From assembly GCA_019421345.1 (NCBI GenBank), contig JAHZFL010000005.1, positions 72,004 to 136,003 of the forward strand: 64,000 nt of DNA, read 5' to 3'. The notes under the pieces were generated by a model. That model saw nothing but the letters and a program-made list of their open reading frames with translations, searched no databases and had not been told where the DNA came from. This stretch comes from Roseburia sp. (GTDB lineage: Bacteria; Bacillota; Clostridia; Lachnospirales; Lachnospiraceae). A program made the position numbers and the translations under genes. This document shows, piece by piece, positions 15,769-23,814 of the stretch (its first letter is position 1; each line of letters starts with the position of its first letter).

Positions 15769-17433
15769 ATGTCAAATTGCAGACAGCAGATACATTCGAA
15801 TGATTATTATGATTTCATTGTCCCGTACGGTGTCGGACCGGAGCAAATTACTGTGAGCGGCTGTACGCAGCGGATTTCGGAGGACTATGATATATTTTAT
15901 TTTCCGCGGGAGGGTCTTCCGTCTCTTTCGATTGCGGATTACAGCTATACGACAATTCCAAAATGCTATGGTCTTTTAGACACGACGGCGCTTGAGGCAT
16001 CGGGAATTCTTAGGATGCAGAACCAACCGGTGCTTTCCTTAAAGGGCGATGGGGTTTTGATTGGATTCATTGATACGGGCATTGACTATACGAACAAATT
16101 ATTTCGGTATGCTGACGGGAGTTCAAGGATCGTGCGTATCTGGGATCAGTCGATTACGGACGGAGAGACGCCGGAGGGGATTTTATACGGGTCGGAGTAC
16201 ACGAAAGAGGTGATCGACCGCGCGCTGGCTTCGGAAAATCCTTATGATATTGTGCCGTCGCGTGATGAGAATGGGCACGGTACTTTTTTGGCGGGTGTTG
16301 CCTGCGGAAACGAAGATGCGGAAGCTGATTTTATTGGGGCTGCCCCACAGGCGCAGATTGCCGTCGTAAAATTAAAGGAGGCAAAGCAGTATTTAAGGGA
16401 ATTTTTCTTTGTGCCGGAAGGTGTGCCTGCTTATCAGGAAAATGATATTATGATGGGGGTTGCTTATCTGGATTATCTTGCAAACGTCTTAAATATGCCG
16501 CTTGTCATCTGCATTGCGCTTGGAAACAGTATTGGCAGCCACGGAAAGAACGGGCCGCTTTCCGGTTATCTGAATTTTATCTGCACAAGACGCCGGCGTT
16601 CGATCGTGGTGGCGGGAGGAAATGAGGCAAATTCGCGTCATCATTTCCAAGGGCGTATTGCGGAGGATATGTCATACGAGGATGTCGAGGTGACGGTGGA
16701 GAATGATATGAGTGGATTTTTCCTTGAAATGTGGGCAAATTCACCAGAACTCTACTCCGTCTCTGTCATTTCACCGACCGGAGAGCAGATTCGCAGAGTG
16801 CCTGTGCGTGAAAATGCATCGGAGACTTTCCGGTTTGTCTTTGAGAAAACAGTTGTCATGATCGACTATCGGATTGAGACGCGGGAAGAAGCAAATCAGC
16901 TTATTTATATGCGTTTTATCGCTCCCAAACGCGGACTGTGGGTCATCCGTGTTTATCCTGAGAATATTATTAACGGTTCTTATAATATGTGGCTTCCCAT
17001 GGCACAGCTTACGGATGGAAAGGTATATTTTCTTCGCTCCAACCCAGAGATCACACTGACCTCGCCCTCCAATGCCAGGCAGGTCATCACAGTGGGCGGC
17101 TATAATGCGGTAAACCAGAGTATGTTTGCAGATTCTGGGAGGGGCTATACGATTTCGGGGGAGATCAAGCCTGATTTTGCAGCGCCTGCGGTGAACATCT
17201 ACGGTCCGGGACTGCGTGGGGATTACATCCGCTTTACGGGAACGAGCGCGGCGGCAGCAGTGACAACAGGGGCAGTGGCGCAGATCATGCAGTGGGCGCT
17301 GGTGGAGCTGAACAGTCCGCGCCTCTCCAATGCCGGTATTAAGAATATGCTGATACGGGGAACGGGGAAGTCGAATGACAGAAGCTATCCGAATCGGGAG
17401 TGGGGGGATAATGGTATTATAGTGTCAAGTTAG
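15769..17433 (+). CDS. S8 family (subtilisin-like, Csp-type) peptidase, probably truncated at the C-terminus
   Basis: A 554-residue subtilase without a signal peptide. The complete triad is present: Asp in LIGFIDTGIDY (about residue 100), His in NGHGTFLAG (about 168) and Ser in FTGTSAAAAV (about 491). The large insert between His and Ser and the sequence style resemble Clostridial Csp proteases that act on spore germination enzymes, but the role is not proven. The start at 15769 is set by GGAG 5 bases upstream. The C-terminus after PNREWG is GDNGIIVSS-like and comes from a 166-bp palindrome; relatives continue with GYG and about 10-20 more residues, so a mobile insertion has probably replaced the tail. 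Confidence 0.85.
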   Translation: MSNCRQQIHSNDYYDFIVPYGVGPEQITVSGCTQRISEDYDIFYFPREGLPSLSIADYSYTTIPKCYGLLDTTALEASGILRMQNQPVLSLKGDGVLIGFIDTGIDYTNKLFRYADGSSRIVRIWDQSITDGETPEGILYGSEYTKEVIDRALASENPYDIVPSRDENGHGTFLAGVACGNEDAEADFIGAAPQAQIAVVKLKEAKQYLREFFFVPEGVPAYQENDIMMGVAYLDYLANVLNMPLVICIALGNSIGSHGKNGPLSGYLNFICTRRRRSIVVAGGNEANSRHHFQGRIAEDMSYEDVEVTVENDMSGFFLEMWANSPELYSVSVISPTGEQIRRVPVRENASETFRFVFEKTVVMIDYRIETREEANQLIYMRFIAPKRGLWVIRVYPENIINGSYNMWLPMAQLTDGKVYFLRSNPEITLTSPSNARQVITVGGYNAVNQSMFADSGRGYTISGEIKPDFAAPAVNIYGPGLRGDYIRFTGTSAAAAVTTGAVAQIMQWALVELNSPRLSNAGIKNMLIRGTGKSNDRSYPNREWGDNGIIVSS

Positions 17434-17574
17434 TAAGAAACCAGTAAATTCAAGGGTTTCCGCTGATTTAGTCCTAATAAAAAACTGTTGTGAGAACAGC
17501 AAAAAATGATTAGGATGAGCTCATTTTTAATCTGGAAACTGAAAATCAGGCAACTTGACACTAAATTACCATTA
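17409..17574. repeat. 166-bp imperfect palindrome at the chromosome/mobile-element border (MITE-like or attachment region)
   Basis: The left arm 17409-17431 and right arm 17552-17574 are inverted repeats matching at 21 of 23 positions; the shared core is AGTGTCAAGTT. Further nested arms (TCCTAAT/ATTAGGA, CTGTT/AACAG, GTTTCC/GGAAAC) make most of the segment palindromic. The outer ends are TA dinucleotides, which would fit a TA target duplication. The left arm supplies the last codons and stop of the subtilase. Confidence 0.65.
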
Positions 17575-17734
17575 AGTATTTTGAGGGTGTGTGAAAGTGT
17601 ACCTTGAAAGAGGTGATAACTTAATATTTTAATATTTTGATATTTAGGTAGGACTAAATTGGCTCTTGCGTGGACAGGTTCCATGTGCATAAAGCTGACT
17701 TGGTCCTGCTTTTTTTGTTGGAGGAGGAAGGAGT
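17575..17734. other. Leader region of the element's first gene
   Basis: Within 160 bp there is TTGAAA (about 17604) upstream of an AT-rich TAATAT stretch, a weak promoter candidate. A loose inverted pair, AGGAC and GTCCT, is followed by a T-run at about 17710-17718 and may act as an attenuator. No coding sequence is supported. Confidence 0.35.
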
Positions 17735-18127
17735 ATGGCAATGACAAAGCGAGAGCTGATTGAGTTCCTGAATGAGCTGGTGGAGTTAGCCAGTGAAGAA
17801 AACAGAGCAAGAGCAGTCATGGTAAAGAGAAAGATGATCGATGACTTTGAGAAAAATTACGGATTTGAAAAGGAGGCTGAGAGACAAATATCATATCTGC
17901 CGCCACATGATATAGCCGCCATGCGGGATGATGTGCAGGAAGAATTTAAGCAGAAAGTAATGGTGGAACTGATGAAGCATAGGGAGTGTACTCCTTGGAA
18001 TGTTCAGAGGGCGATGGCTTCTAAAATCTACGACTTGAGTGACTTGATTGATATTCGAGAGCATATGGAGCGTATTGAGGAAGAAAGCCGGAAGAAAGCA
18101 GAACAGAGCAGGAGGGGCGTCAGATGA
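17735..18127 (+). CDS. Hypothetical helical protein of the conjugative element
   Basis: A 130-residue, charged, largely alpha-helical protein with no recognised domain. The C-terminal 30 residues (REHMERIEEESRKKAEQSRR) are strongly basic and acidic, as in a coiled coil. GGAGGAGGAAGGAG precedes the start; the ATG at 17741 is an alternative. Its stop overlaps the start of the next small gene (ATGA), so translation is probably coupled. It is the first gene of the element after the left border. Confidence 0.6.
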   Translation: MAMTKRELIEFLNELVELASEENRARAVMVKRKMIDDFEKNYGFEKEAERQISYLPPHDIAAMRDDVQEEFKQKVMVELMKHRECTPWNVQRAMASKIYDLSDLIDIREHMERIEEESRKKAEQSRRGVR

Positions 18128-18273
18128 TAAAGATAGTAATAGGAATAACGGTTGCAGCAGTATGGATTACATTTTTTGCACTTGCAAAAGAAACGGGAAT
18201 GGTAGACAGAAGATTAGAAGAAATAAAGAGGCTTACCGCTGAAAGAGAGGTGGGTATTGCAAGTGGGAATTAA
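18124..18273 (+). CDS. Small single-span membrane protein
   Basis: A 49-residue product beginning MIKIVIGITVAAVWITFFAL, a single transmembrane helix, followed by a charged tail DRRLEEIKRLTAER. It overlaps the upstream stop by ATGA and runs 17 bases past the start of the next gene, so the three genes appear translationally coupled. No function is recognised. Confidence 0.55.
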   Translation: MIKIVIGITVAAVWITFFALAKETGMVDRRLEEIKRLTAEREVGIASGN

Positions 18274-18589
18274 CATAAAAGTAGAAAAGAATTTCAGGCA
18301 GAAAGATGTGATTACGGTTGCGGCAAAGCTGGAAAGAGATTTAAAAAGCTGTATGCGGTGCAGATTCTTTTATGGAAATAACAGGCAGTGTATCGCAAAG
18401 AAATGTATTAAAAATGAGGTACAGGAGAAAAGACCAAAGCAGGAAGTAAACAGTATGTGTGTCGGCTGTCCGTACCGACAGTCAGAACTGTATTGTTTCC
18501 CATGTATGAAAAAGCTGATTGGGAAAGATGAAAAGGAGACAGAAATTGTTGGAGAAATGGAGGAAACGAAAGATGGGCAAACATGTTGA
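18257..18589 (+). CDS. Cys-rich putative zinc-binding protein
   Basis: A protein of about 110 residues with a TTG start (GAGAGGTGGG upstream); a GTG at 18263 is possible. The cysteines form CMRCRFF, then CIAKKC, and later CVGCPYRQSELYCFPCMKK, suggesting two metal sites. No known family is recognised. It overlaps both its upstream membrane-protein gene and the parM-like gene downstream. Confidence 0.55.
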   Translation: MQVGINIKVEKNFRQKDVITVAAKLERDLKSCMRCRFFYGNNRQCIAKKCIKNEVQEKRPKQEVNSMCVGCPYRQSELYCFPCMKKLIGKDEKETEIVGEMEETKDGQTC

Positions 18590-19505
18590 GGTAATCGGAG
18601 TAGACCACGGCTGGTCCGGTATGAAAACGGTCAGTCAGATATTTACAACCGGAGTAAAGGAAATTACAACAGAGCCGGCATTCTGGAGTAATGTGGTGGA
18701 ATATAATGGTTCCTATTACAAGGCAGGCGGCAAGCGGCTTGAGGTAAGGGAGGTAAAGGTGGAAAATGAAAACTTCTACATTCTTACACTTGCGGCGGTT
18801 GCAAAGGAATTAAACAGACGTGGAATGAGAAATGCAGATGTTCTCTTATCCGTTGGGTTGCCGCTTACAAGATTCGGGGCAGAGAAGCAGGATTTTATCG
18901 ACTACCTGTCTAAGGAAAAGGAAGTGACCTTCTGTTTTGAAAATGAACAGTACCGGATTAAGATTGCGAGGGTGTCCGTATTTCCACAGTGCTATGCAGC
19001 GGTTGCAGACCGGATAAAGACTCTCCCGAAAAGGGTTGTTGTTGTGGATATTGGAAGCTGGACGATTGACATTATGCCGATTGAGGAATCTGCACCAAAT
19101 GAAGCCGAATGCATTACGATCAGGGAAGGTTTGATCAAGTGCATGAGAACTATTAACGAGGAATGTATGCGAAAGCACGGCAAGGAGCTTTCCGAGGAGG
19201 ATATTCAGGAGATTATGCGTACCGGCAGGCATGAAAAACTGCCGGAAAAGTATCTGACGATTGTGCAGGAGTGTCTCAGAGTCTATGCTGAAAAGGTCTG
19301 CAACATTCTTTTGGAGCATGGCTACAATCTGGAAGTAACAGAGATTGTATTTGTTGGCGGCGGTGCAGGTGTGGTAAAGCGTTTTGGCAATTATGACGGA
19401 AAAAACATTCAGTACATTGAAGATGTCAGGGCAAATGCAAAGGGATATGAATATCTTGGAAAACTGTTTCTTTCCACCCACAAAAAAGAGTTTGGACTGG
19501 GGTGA
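18573..19505 (+). CDS. ParM/StbA-like actin-family partition ATPase
   Basis: A 310-residue protein of the actin-like ParM group. The N-terminus IGVDHGWSGMKTV is the phosphate 1 loop, VVVDIGSWTIDI the phosphate 2 loop, and VFVGGGAGVVKRF the adenosine motif. Such ATPases form filaments that segregate plasmids or the circular form of conjugative elements. The start at 18573 has GGAGG 9 bases upstream. A small DNA-binding-type protein follows after 5 bases, the usual ParM-ParR order. Confidence 0.85.
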   Translation: MGKHVEVIGVDHGWSGMKTVSQIFTTGVKEITTEPAFWSNVVEYNGSYYKAGGKRLEVREVKVENENFYILTLAAVAKELNRRGMRNADVLLSVGLPLTRFGAEKQDFIDYLSKEKEVTFCFENEQYRIKIARVSVFPQCYAAVADRIKTLPKRVVVVDIGSWTIDIMPIEESAPNEAECITIREGLIKCMRTINEECMRKHGKELSEEDIQEIMRTGRHEKLPEKYLTIVQECLRVYAEKVCNILLEHGYNLEVTEIVFVGGGAGVVKRFGNYDGKNIQYIEDVRANAKGYEYLGKLFLSTHKKEFGLG

Positions 19506-19510
19506 TGTAA

Positions 19511-19948
19511 ATGGCAAGGAAAAAAGACAATATTGTGTATCACAATATGAGAATGAATCTTGATAACGAGCAACACCGCAGGATACACAGAGTACTCACG
19601 GACTTAAATACGGATGTGCATAAGTCAGTCAACCAGTTTCTTATAGATGCGACAGACGCCTATATCAGAGCGTTGGAGGGAAATGATCTCACAACTGGGG
19701 AAATGGCAAAAACAGAAGCACAGGTACAGCCTTATGTTACAAGGGAAGATCTGGATAGGGTGCAGAGTGAGATCAGGGAGGAGCTTCAGAGAGAGATGAT
19801 AGGTATCCTGGTTTCTTCGTTGACAGCCGGAAAAGTTATTCAGGTGCCAGAGATAAGAACGGTAAGGGAGGAAGCGGCACAAAACGTAGCAGAAGATGAT
19901 ACGGGAGCAGATGAAACAACCATTGGTCTTGCTTCCTCATGGGGATGA
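19511..19948 (+). CDS. ParR-like partner protein
   Basis: A 145-residue protein. Residues 8-60 (YHNMRMNLDNEQHRRIHRVL and VHKSVNQFLIDATDAY) look like a ribbon-helix-helix DNA-binding domain of the ParR type, followed by a helical region and a low-complexity acidic tail. ParR proteins bind the centromere repeats and seed ParM filaments; the role is inferred from position directly after the parM-like gene. No obvious centromere repeat is seen next to it, so the distant 32-nt repeat array at 23.6 kb is a candidate. Confidence 0.7.
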   Translation: MARKKDNIVYHNMRMNLDNEQHRRIHRVLTDLNTDVHKSVNQFLIDATDAYIRALEGNDLTTGEMAKTEAQVQPYVTREDLDRVQSEIREELQREMIGILVSSLTAGKVIQVPEIRTVREEAAQNVAEDDTGADETTIGLASSWG

Positions 19949-19965
19949 AGAAAGGAGGAACGGTT

Positions 19966-20145
19966 ATGGCAGGAATGATTTTAAGAAAGACAGGGGTGGT
20001 TTTGCTTATCATATGGAAGGGACTGGCTCATGCGGCATTGCTGATTTTGAAACTGTTATTTGGAGGAATCCGATTGTTTCTGCTGCTGTTTACCCTGATT
20101 GCAAGGATTGTACTGTCTTTTATTGGAATCACTGCCCATGACTAG
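19966..20145 (+). CDS. Small hydrophobic membrane protein
   Basis: A 59-residue product, almost wholly hydrophobic with two likely membrane helices (GVVLLIIWKGLAHAALLILK and LFLLLFTLIARIVLSFIG). The start at 19966 has AGGAGG 7 bases upstream. It overlaps nothing and lies between the parR-like gene and another small gene. No function is recognised. Confidence 0.6.
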   Translation: MAGMILRKTGVVLLIIWKGLAHAALLILKLLFGGIRLFLLLFTLIARIVLSFIGITAHD

Positions 20146-20153
20146 GGGAGAGT

Positions 20154-20414
20154 ATGGAAGATCTGTTGTCAAAAATTTACGACAAAATAGTGTTTTATGA
20201 AAAAGACGGTATGAAATGCGGGAAAGAATTTGACACGGTGGTGAGTGAAATTCTGAAACCGTTAAAGGAAAGCAGGACAGAGGAAGAAATTGAGGAGATC
20301 AGGGAGCTGGTATATCAGGCAGCCTATTCCGCAGAAAAATATGGATTTTATGTCGGTGTCCGTTTTATGGTCAGGTTTTTTGCAGAAATCTGGGGATCAG
20401 GAATGCGAAAGTAG
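20154..20414 (+). CDS. Small hypothetical protein of the element
   Basis: An 86-residue, acidic and helical protein (EEEIEEIRELVYQAAYSAEK). It is preceded by AGGGGAGAGT and begins 8 bases after the previous stop. No domain is recognised; it fits the run of small accessory genes seen at this position in related elements. Confidence 0.55.
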   Translation: MEDLLSKIYDKIVFYEKDGMKCGKEFDTVVSEILKPLKESRTEEEIEEIRELVYQAAYSAEKYGFYVGVRFMVRFFAEIWGSGMRK

Positions 20415-20434
20415 CTTTGAGACAGGAGAAAGAT

Positions 20435-20518
20435 ATGTGGAGACATAAGCTTTATATGGCATATAAGAAAAATGGCAGAGAAAAAAGATTCACATCATAT
20501 ATGGAAAGAATCCAGTAA
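20435..20518 (+). CDS. Very small basic peptide gene
   Basis: A 27-residue product (MWRHKLYMAYKKNGREKRF at the start) preceded by GACAGGAGAAAG at good spacing. It is followed by about 430 bp of structured sequence. It could be a leader peptide for that region. Support is only the ribosome binding site and position. Confidence 0.4.
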   Translation: MWRHKLYMAYKKNGREKRFTSYMERIQ

Positions 20519-20597
20519 AATGCAAGAAGATCAGGATGAACCGAATACGGAACCAACACTTTATGCGGATAAGAATACGGAAAAAGGCTCGGAGAAG

Positions 20598-20652
20598 TTC
20601 CGTAAACAAAAACAGATAAATACAGTTGCCCCATGAGGGGCGGTTTACGGAA
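20598..20652 (+). promoter_or_regulatory. Two-tier stem-loop in the leader of the DUF5688 gene
   Basis: The outer arms TTCCGTAAAC (20598-20607) and GTTTACGGAA (20643-20652) pair perfectly. They enclose an inner hairpin, GCCCC-ATGA-GGGGC (20628-20641). There is no T-run, so a folded RNA leader or a protein-binding site is more likely than a terminator. Confidence 0.6.
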
Positions 20653-20773
20653 TAAGCTGCCTGTCTCTTGAGAGAGGAGGGATGCATTATGAAATAACAG
20701 AAAAGGCAGAAGCAGAATAGCAGATGAATAAAATACAAAGTGGGAAAAGAGAAGAAGGAAGCAGATTTACATA

Positions 20774-20800
20774 AGCCGAGGAGAAAATCCCCGGCTTTTT
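20774..20800 (+). terminator. Terminator 1 of a covarying pair
   Basis: AGCCGAGGA and TCCCCGGCT form a stem followed by TTTTTG. It is nearly the same as the hairpin at 20898, but with CG pairs where that one has UA, so the structure is conserved. Confidence 0.7.
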
Positions 20801-20897
20801 GTTTGTCTAAAACTGGGAAAGGAGCAGGCAGATTGTGGTGATTATTCTTAAAAGAGGGATTCCGCCTTAGCGGATATACAAAGAAAAATATAGTTGA

Positions 20898-20924
20898 AGC
20901 TGAGGAGAAGTCCCCAGCTTTTTT
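20898..20924 (+). terminator. Terminator 2 of a covarying pair, just before the DUF5688 gene
   Basis: AGCTGAGGA and TCCCCAGCT are followed by six T. It lies 29 bases before the DUF5688 start codon and, with its upstream copy, probably attenuates transcription into the transfer genes. Confidence 0.75.
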
Positions 20925-20952
20925 GGTAAAAAGTAGGAGGAGCTGCAATTAT

Positions 20953-21948
20953 ATGATGAAATACGAAATTTTCAAAGAGGTAGTCAGCGATAAATTTATG
21001 GATTACCTGCCGGAGCAGTACAGAGATATGGAGCTTGTGGTAAATCCGGTGAACAAAGTAAACTGCACACTGGATGGGATCAACCTGATCGGCGGAAAGG
21101 ATAACAGGCTTGTGTCCCCTACGGTTTATATTAATGATATGTATGAACATTATAAACAGCATGAGGATTTGCAGGATGTGATGCAGACCGCGGCAGAGCA
21201 GATGGTAAGAATGTTCGACAGAAATGTGGAAATGCCCCAAATTGATTCCGGGGAAGCAAAAGACAACATTGTATTCCAGTTTGTGAATACAGAGCAGAAC
21301 AAGGAACTGCTTGCAGGAGTTCCGCATCGTGAATTCCAGGATTTATCCATTATTTACCGCTGGGTAGTGAAGGTGGATGCAGAGGGAGTTCACAGTACTG
21401 TGTTAAAAAATGAACTGGCAGGGCGGCTCGGTTTTACTGAGGATCAGCTATTTAAGCTGGCGATGGAGAATACCAGAAGGATGTTCCCGCCATGCATAAA
21501 GAGCATGAATGAGGTTTTATGTGACATGATGGCACAGGACGGAATGCCGCAGGAGATAGTGGAACTGATGCTGAAGGAAATGCCCGCAGACAATCTGATG
21601 TATGTGATCTCCAACGAGCGAGGGATCAATGGAGCAATATCCATGCTTTATGAGGATAAGCTTCATACTCTTGCAATGGAAATGGAGAGTGACTTGTATA
21701 TTCTTCCATCATCGGTACATGAGGTTATCGCCGTATCTGCTGGGCTGGGCAATCCGAGTGAACTGGCAGAAATGGTATCAGAAGTCAATATGTCTGAGGT
21801 TACTTTGGAGGAGAGGCTTTCCAATCAGGTGTACCACTATGACAAGGATCTGCGAAAATTAAGTCTTGCAACAGACACACCAAACAAGAGACTGGATGGA
21901 ATCGTGGCAGAGCCGCCGATGGTTTATGAAACAAAACAGTCCAGATAG
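20953..21948 (+). CDS. DUF5688 family protein
   Basis: A 331-residue protein matching the DUF5688 family common in Lachnospiraceae conjugative elements. Typical blocks are EIFKEVVSDKFMDYLPEQY at the N-terminus, NAxLDGI-like NCTLDGINL, PTVYINDMYEHYK, and the C-terminal LYILPSSVHEVIAV. The function is unknown. The start at 20953 has AGGAGGAG about 10 bases upstream. It follows a leader with two terminators, so it is probably the first gene of a regulated operon. Confidence 0.75.
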   Translation: MMKYEIFKEVVSDKFMDYLPEQYRDMELVVNPVNKVNCTLDGINLIGGKDNRLVSPTVYINDMYEHYKQHEDLQDVMQTAAEQMVRMFDRNVEMPQIDSGEAKDNIVFQFVNTEQNKELLAGVPHREFQDLSIIYRWVVKVDAEGVHSTVLKNELAGRLGFTEDQLFKLAMENTRRMFPPCIKSMNEVLCDMMAQDGMPQEIVELMLKEMPADNLMYVISNERGINGAISMLYEDKLHTLAMEMESDLYILPSSVHEVIAVSAGLGNPSELAEMVSEVNMSEVTLEERLSNQVYHYDKDLRKLSLATDTPNKRLDGIVAEPPMVYETKQSR

Positions 21949-21955
21949 GAGGCTT

Positions 21956-22090
21956 ATGGAAAAGGAACTAAAAGAGGTAACACTGGAGGAACTGGCTGCC
22001 CTGATAAAATCGCAGGGGGGAGAGTTTATTATCCGTGTAGAGTTTGGAAAGGAGGCTGCTGATGGAGAGACAGAGCCCGTTTCCGTTTGA
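21956..22090 (+). CDS. Small acidic hypothetical protein
   Basis: A 44-residue product (MEKELKEVTLEELAALIKSQ at the start) with ATAGGAGG 3-5 bases upstream. It lies 8 bases after the DUF5688 stop and its end overlaps the radC-like start by 29 bases in another frame. Its close spacing and ribosome binding site support it; no function is recognised. Confidence 0.55.
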   Translation: MEKELKEVTLEELAALIKSQGGEFIIRVEFGKEAADGETEPVSV

Positions 22091-22604
22091 GGTAGTGTCT
22101 GTAAGGCTGGTAAGGAATGCCCCTGTTTATTCCGACAGAAAGATAACAGAACCGGAGGATGCCTTAGCGGTCGTGGGAGAGTTTCTTTGTGAAATGGACA
22201 GGGAAATGGTGTGTGTCATTAACCTGAAAACAGACGGAACACCGATCAACTGCAGCTTTGTAAGCATGGGAGCAGTCAATCAGGCAATGGCAGAACCAAG
22301 GGAGGTATTTAAGTCGGCAATTCTTTCCAATGCAGCATTCATTATCATGGTGCATAACCATCCCAGCGGAAATTTAGAACCGTCGGAGAACGATACCATG
22401 ATAACAGACCGGATATTAAAGCTGTCACACTGGATGGGAATCCCGCTTTTGGACCATGTGATCGTGGGAGGGGATAATACCAGATATTTCAGCTTTAAGG
22501 AAAAAGAACTTTTGCAGATGCCAAAGGTGATGCTGGCACAGAATTACAATTATCTTGATTTTGAAGATAAGGCAATGGTGGCAGAGCCGGGAAGGAGCAG
22601 GTGA
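22062..22604 (+). CDS. RadC/JAB (JAMM) domain protein
   Basis: A 180-residue protein with the JAMM metalloprotease-like signature HNHPSGNLEPSENDTMITDR (H-x-H-P-S-G-x7-S-x2-D) and the downstream DHVIVGG strand. This is the RadC/YsnF-type domain often carried by phages and mobile elements; despite the RadC name, a role in DNA repair is not supported. The start at 22062 has AGGAGG 6 bases upstream. It overlaps the preceding small gene and sits 4 bases before the primase gene, so they are one operon. Confidence 0.85.
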   Translation: MERQSPFPFEVVSVRLVRNAPVYSDRKITEPEDALAVVGEFLCEMDREMVCVINLKTDGTPINCSFVSMGAVNQAMAEPREVFKSAILSNAAFIIMVHNHPSGNLEPSENDTMITDRILKLSHWMGIPLLDHVIVGGDNTRYFSFKEKELLQMPKVMLAQNYNYLDFEDKAMVAEPGRSR

Positions 22605-22608
22605 GGGA

Positions 22609-23577
22609 ATGACGGAAAGGAACAGCTTTACGGGAGAAGAACTTGCCATTGCAAAGAGTGTTGACCTTACGGCGGTTGCGGAAAATCTCGGCTACACCGT
22701 AAAACGGATTGGGAATTACCACACCTTAAAAGAGATTGATTCCATCCGTATTTATAACCGGAGGAGCTGGTTCCGGTGGTCGAGAAAGTATGACAGAGGC
22801 GAAAATGGAGGCTCACAGATAGATTTTCTTCGGGTGTTTGCAGGTATGGAGGTAAAGGAAGCGGTATTCTGGCTGCTTGATTTTGCGGGGTATCGAAAGA
22901 GTGGGGAATGGAAACCGCAGGAGCTGGTTTCAAAGAAAGAAGCAGAGGCGAGAAAACATTTTGTACTTCCGCTGCCTGCAACCGATAACCATTATCTGTA
23001 CCAGTACCTTGTACATGAAAGGAAACTGTCGCAGGAAGTTGTGGATGAGTTTGTACGAAAAGGACTCATTTATGAAGAACGCCGATACCATAACATTGTG
23101 TTTAAGGGAAATGATAAAAGCGGCAAAACACAGTTTGCAAGCAGGAGGGGTGTGTTTGACAGAGACGGGCATGGCTTTAAGTGTGATGTGGCAGGCAATG
23201 ACAAAAATTTCGGTTTCAATGTGTGGAATGAGGAAAGCACGGAGCTGGAAGTATTTGAGGCTGCCATAGACCTGATGAGTTATGCAGACATTTATAATGA
23301 TTTTCACAGTAACAAGCTGGCGCTTGGAATGTTATCCGATGCACCGCTTGTTACTTTTTTGCAGGAACATCCGCAGATTATCATCCTGAAATTCTGTCTT
23401 GATAACGACGAACCGGGCAGAAAAGCGACAGAGCAGCTTATGCAGAAATATTATGAGCTGGGGTATGAAGTGGAGGACTGTCCGCCGCCAAAGAATTACA
23501 AGGATTACAACGGATGGCTGCAGGAAGCAAGAAAAGAGAATTTGCACACGGAGAGGTGGGTGGAAATGTCAAGATAG
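22609..23577 (+). CDS. DUF3991 and TOPRIM domain primase-like protein
   Basis: A 322-residue protein. The N-terminal part (VDLTAVAENLGYTVKRIGNY) resembles the CHC2-like primase opening without the cysteines. A DUF3991 block follows (HFVLPLPATDNHYLYQYLVH), then a TOPRIM domain with LEVFEAAIDLMSYAD (acidic Glu) and KFCLDNDEPGRKATE (D-x-D). These are the catalytic acids of DnaG-type primases. It probably primes replication of the transferred single strand. A 32-nt repeat array and a hairpin cluster lie directly downstream. Confidence 0.85.
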   Translation: MTERNSFTGEELAIAKSVDLTAVAENLGYTVKRIGNYHTLKEIDSIRIYNRRSWFRWSRKYDRGENGGSQIDFLRVFAGMEVKEAVFWLLDFAGYRKSGEWKPQELVSKKEAEARKHFVLPLPATDNHYLYQYLVHERKLSQEVVDEFVRKGLIYEERRYHNIVFKGNDKSGKTQFASRRGVFDRDGHGFKCDVAGNDKNFGFNVWNEESTELEVFEAAIDLMSYADIYNDFHSNKLALGMLSDAPLVTFLQEHPQIIILKFCLDNDEPGRKATEQLMQKYYELGYEVEDCPPPKNYKDYNGWLQEARKENLHTERWVEMSR

Positions 23578-23579
23578 GT

Positions 23580-23803
23580 GTCAACTGAAAAAGTTGATTC
23601 ATTCCGTGGAAGCCAACTGAAAAAATCGACTTATTTTGGGAAAATCAACTGAAAAAGTAAGTTGACATGGTACAGTCAGATTTTTTCGGGGAGGAATGGA
23701 AGCGGAAGTCAGCTGAAAATGTTGACTCATTTTGGGAAAGTCAGCTGAAAAAGTCAACTTATTTGATAAAAGTCAACTGAAAAAATGAGCTGACTATATT
23801 TAT
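23580..23803. repeat. Iteron-like array of seven 32-nt repeats
   Basis: Seven units begin at 23580, 23612, 23644, 23675, 23708, 23740 and 23772, with a period of 31-33 nt. The consensus starts GTCARCTGAAAAARTYRACT and continues with YATTTTGGGAAA. Each unit holds a small inverted repeat (AACT-GAAAA-AGTT type). Unit 4 keeps only the GTCAG start. The period of about three helical turns would put bound proteins on one face of DNA. Confidence 0.8.
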
Positions 23804-23814
23804 GAACCGGGGTT

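Noticed and set aside
23580..23803. The repeat array was considered as a CRISPR array.
   Set aside because: The repeats are contiguous, imperfect and without unique spacers, and no cas gene is present.
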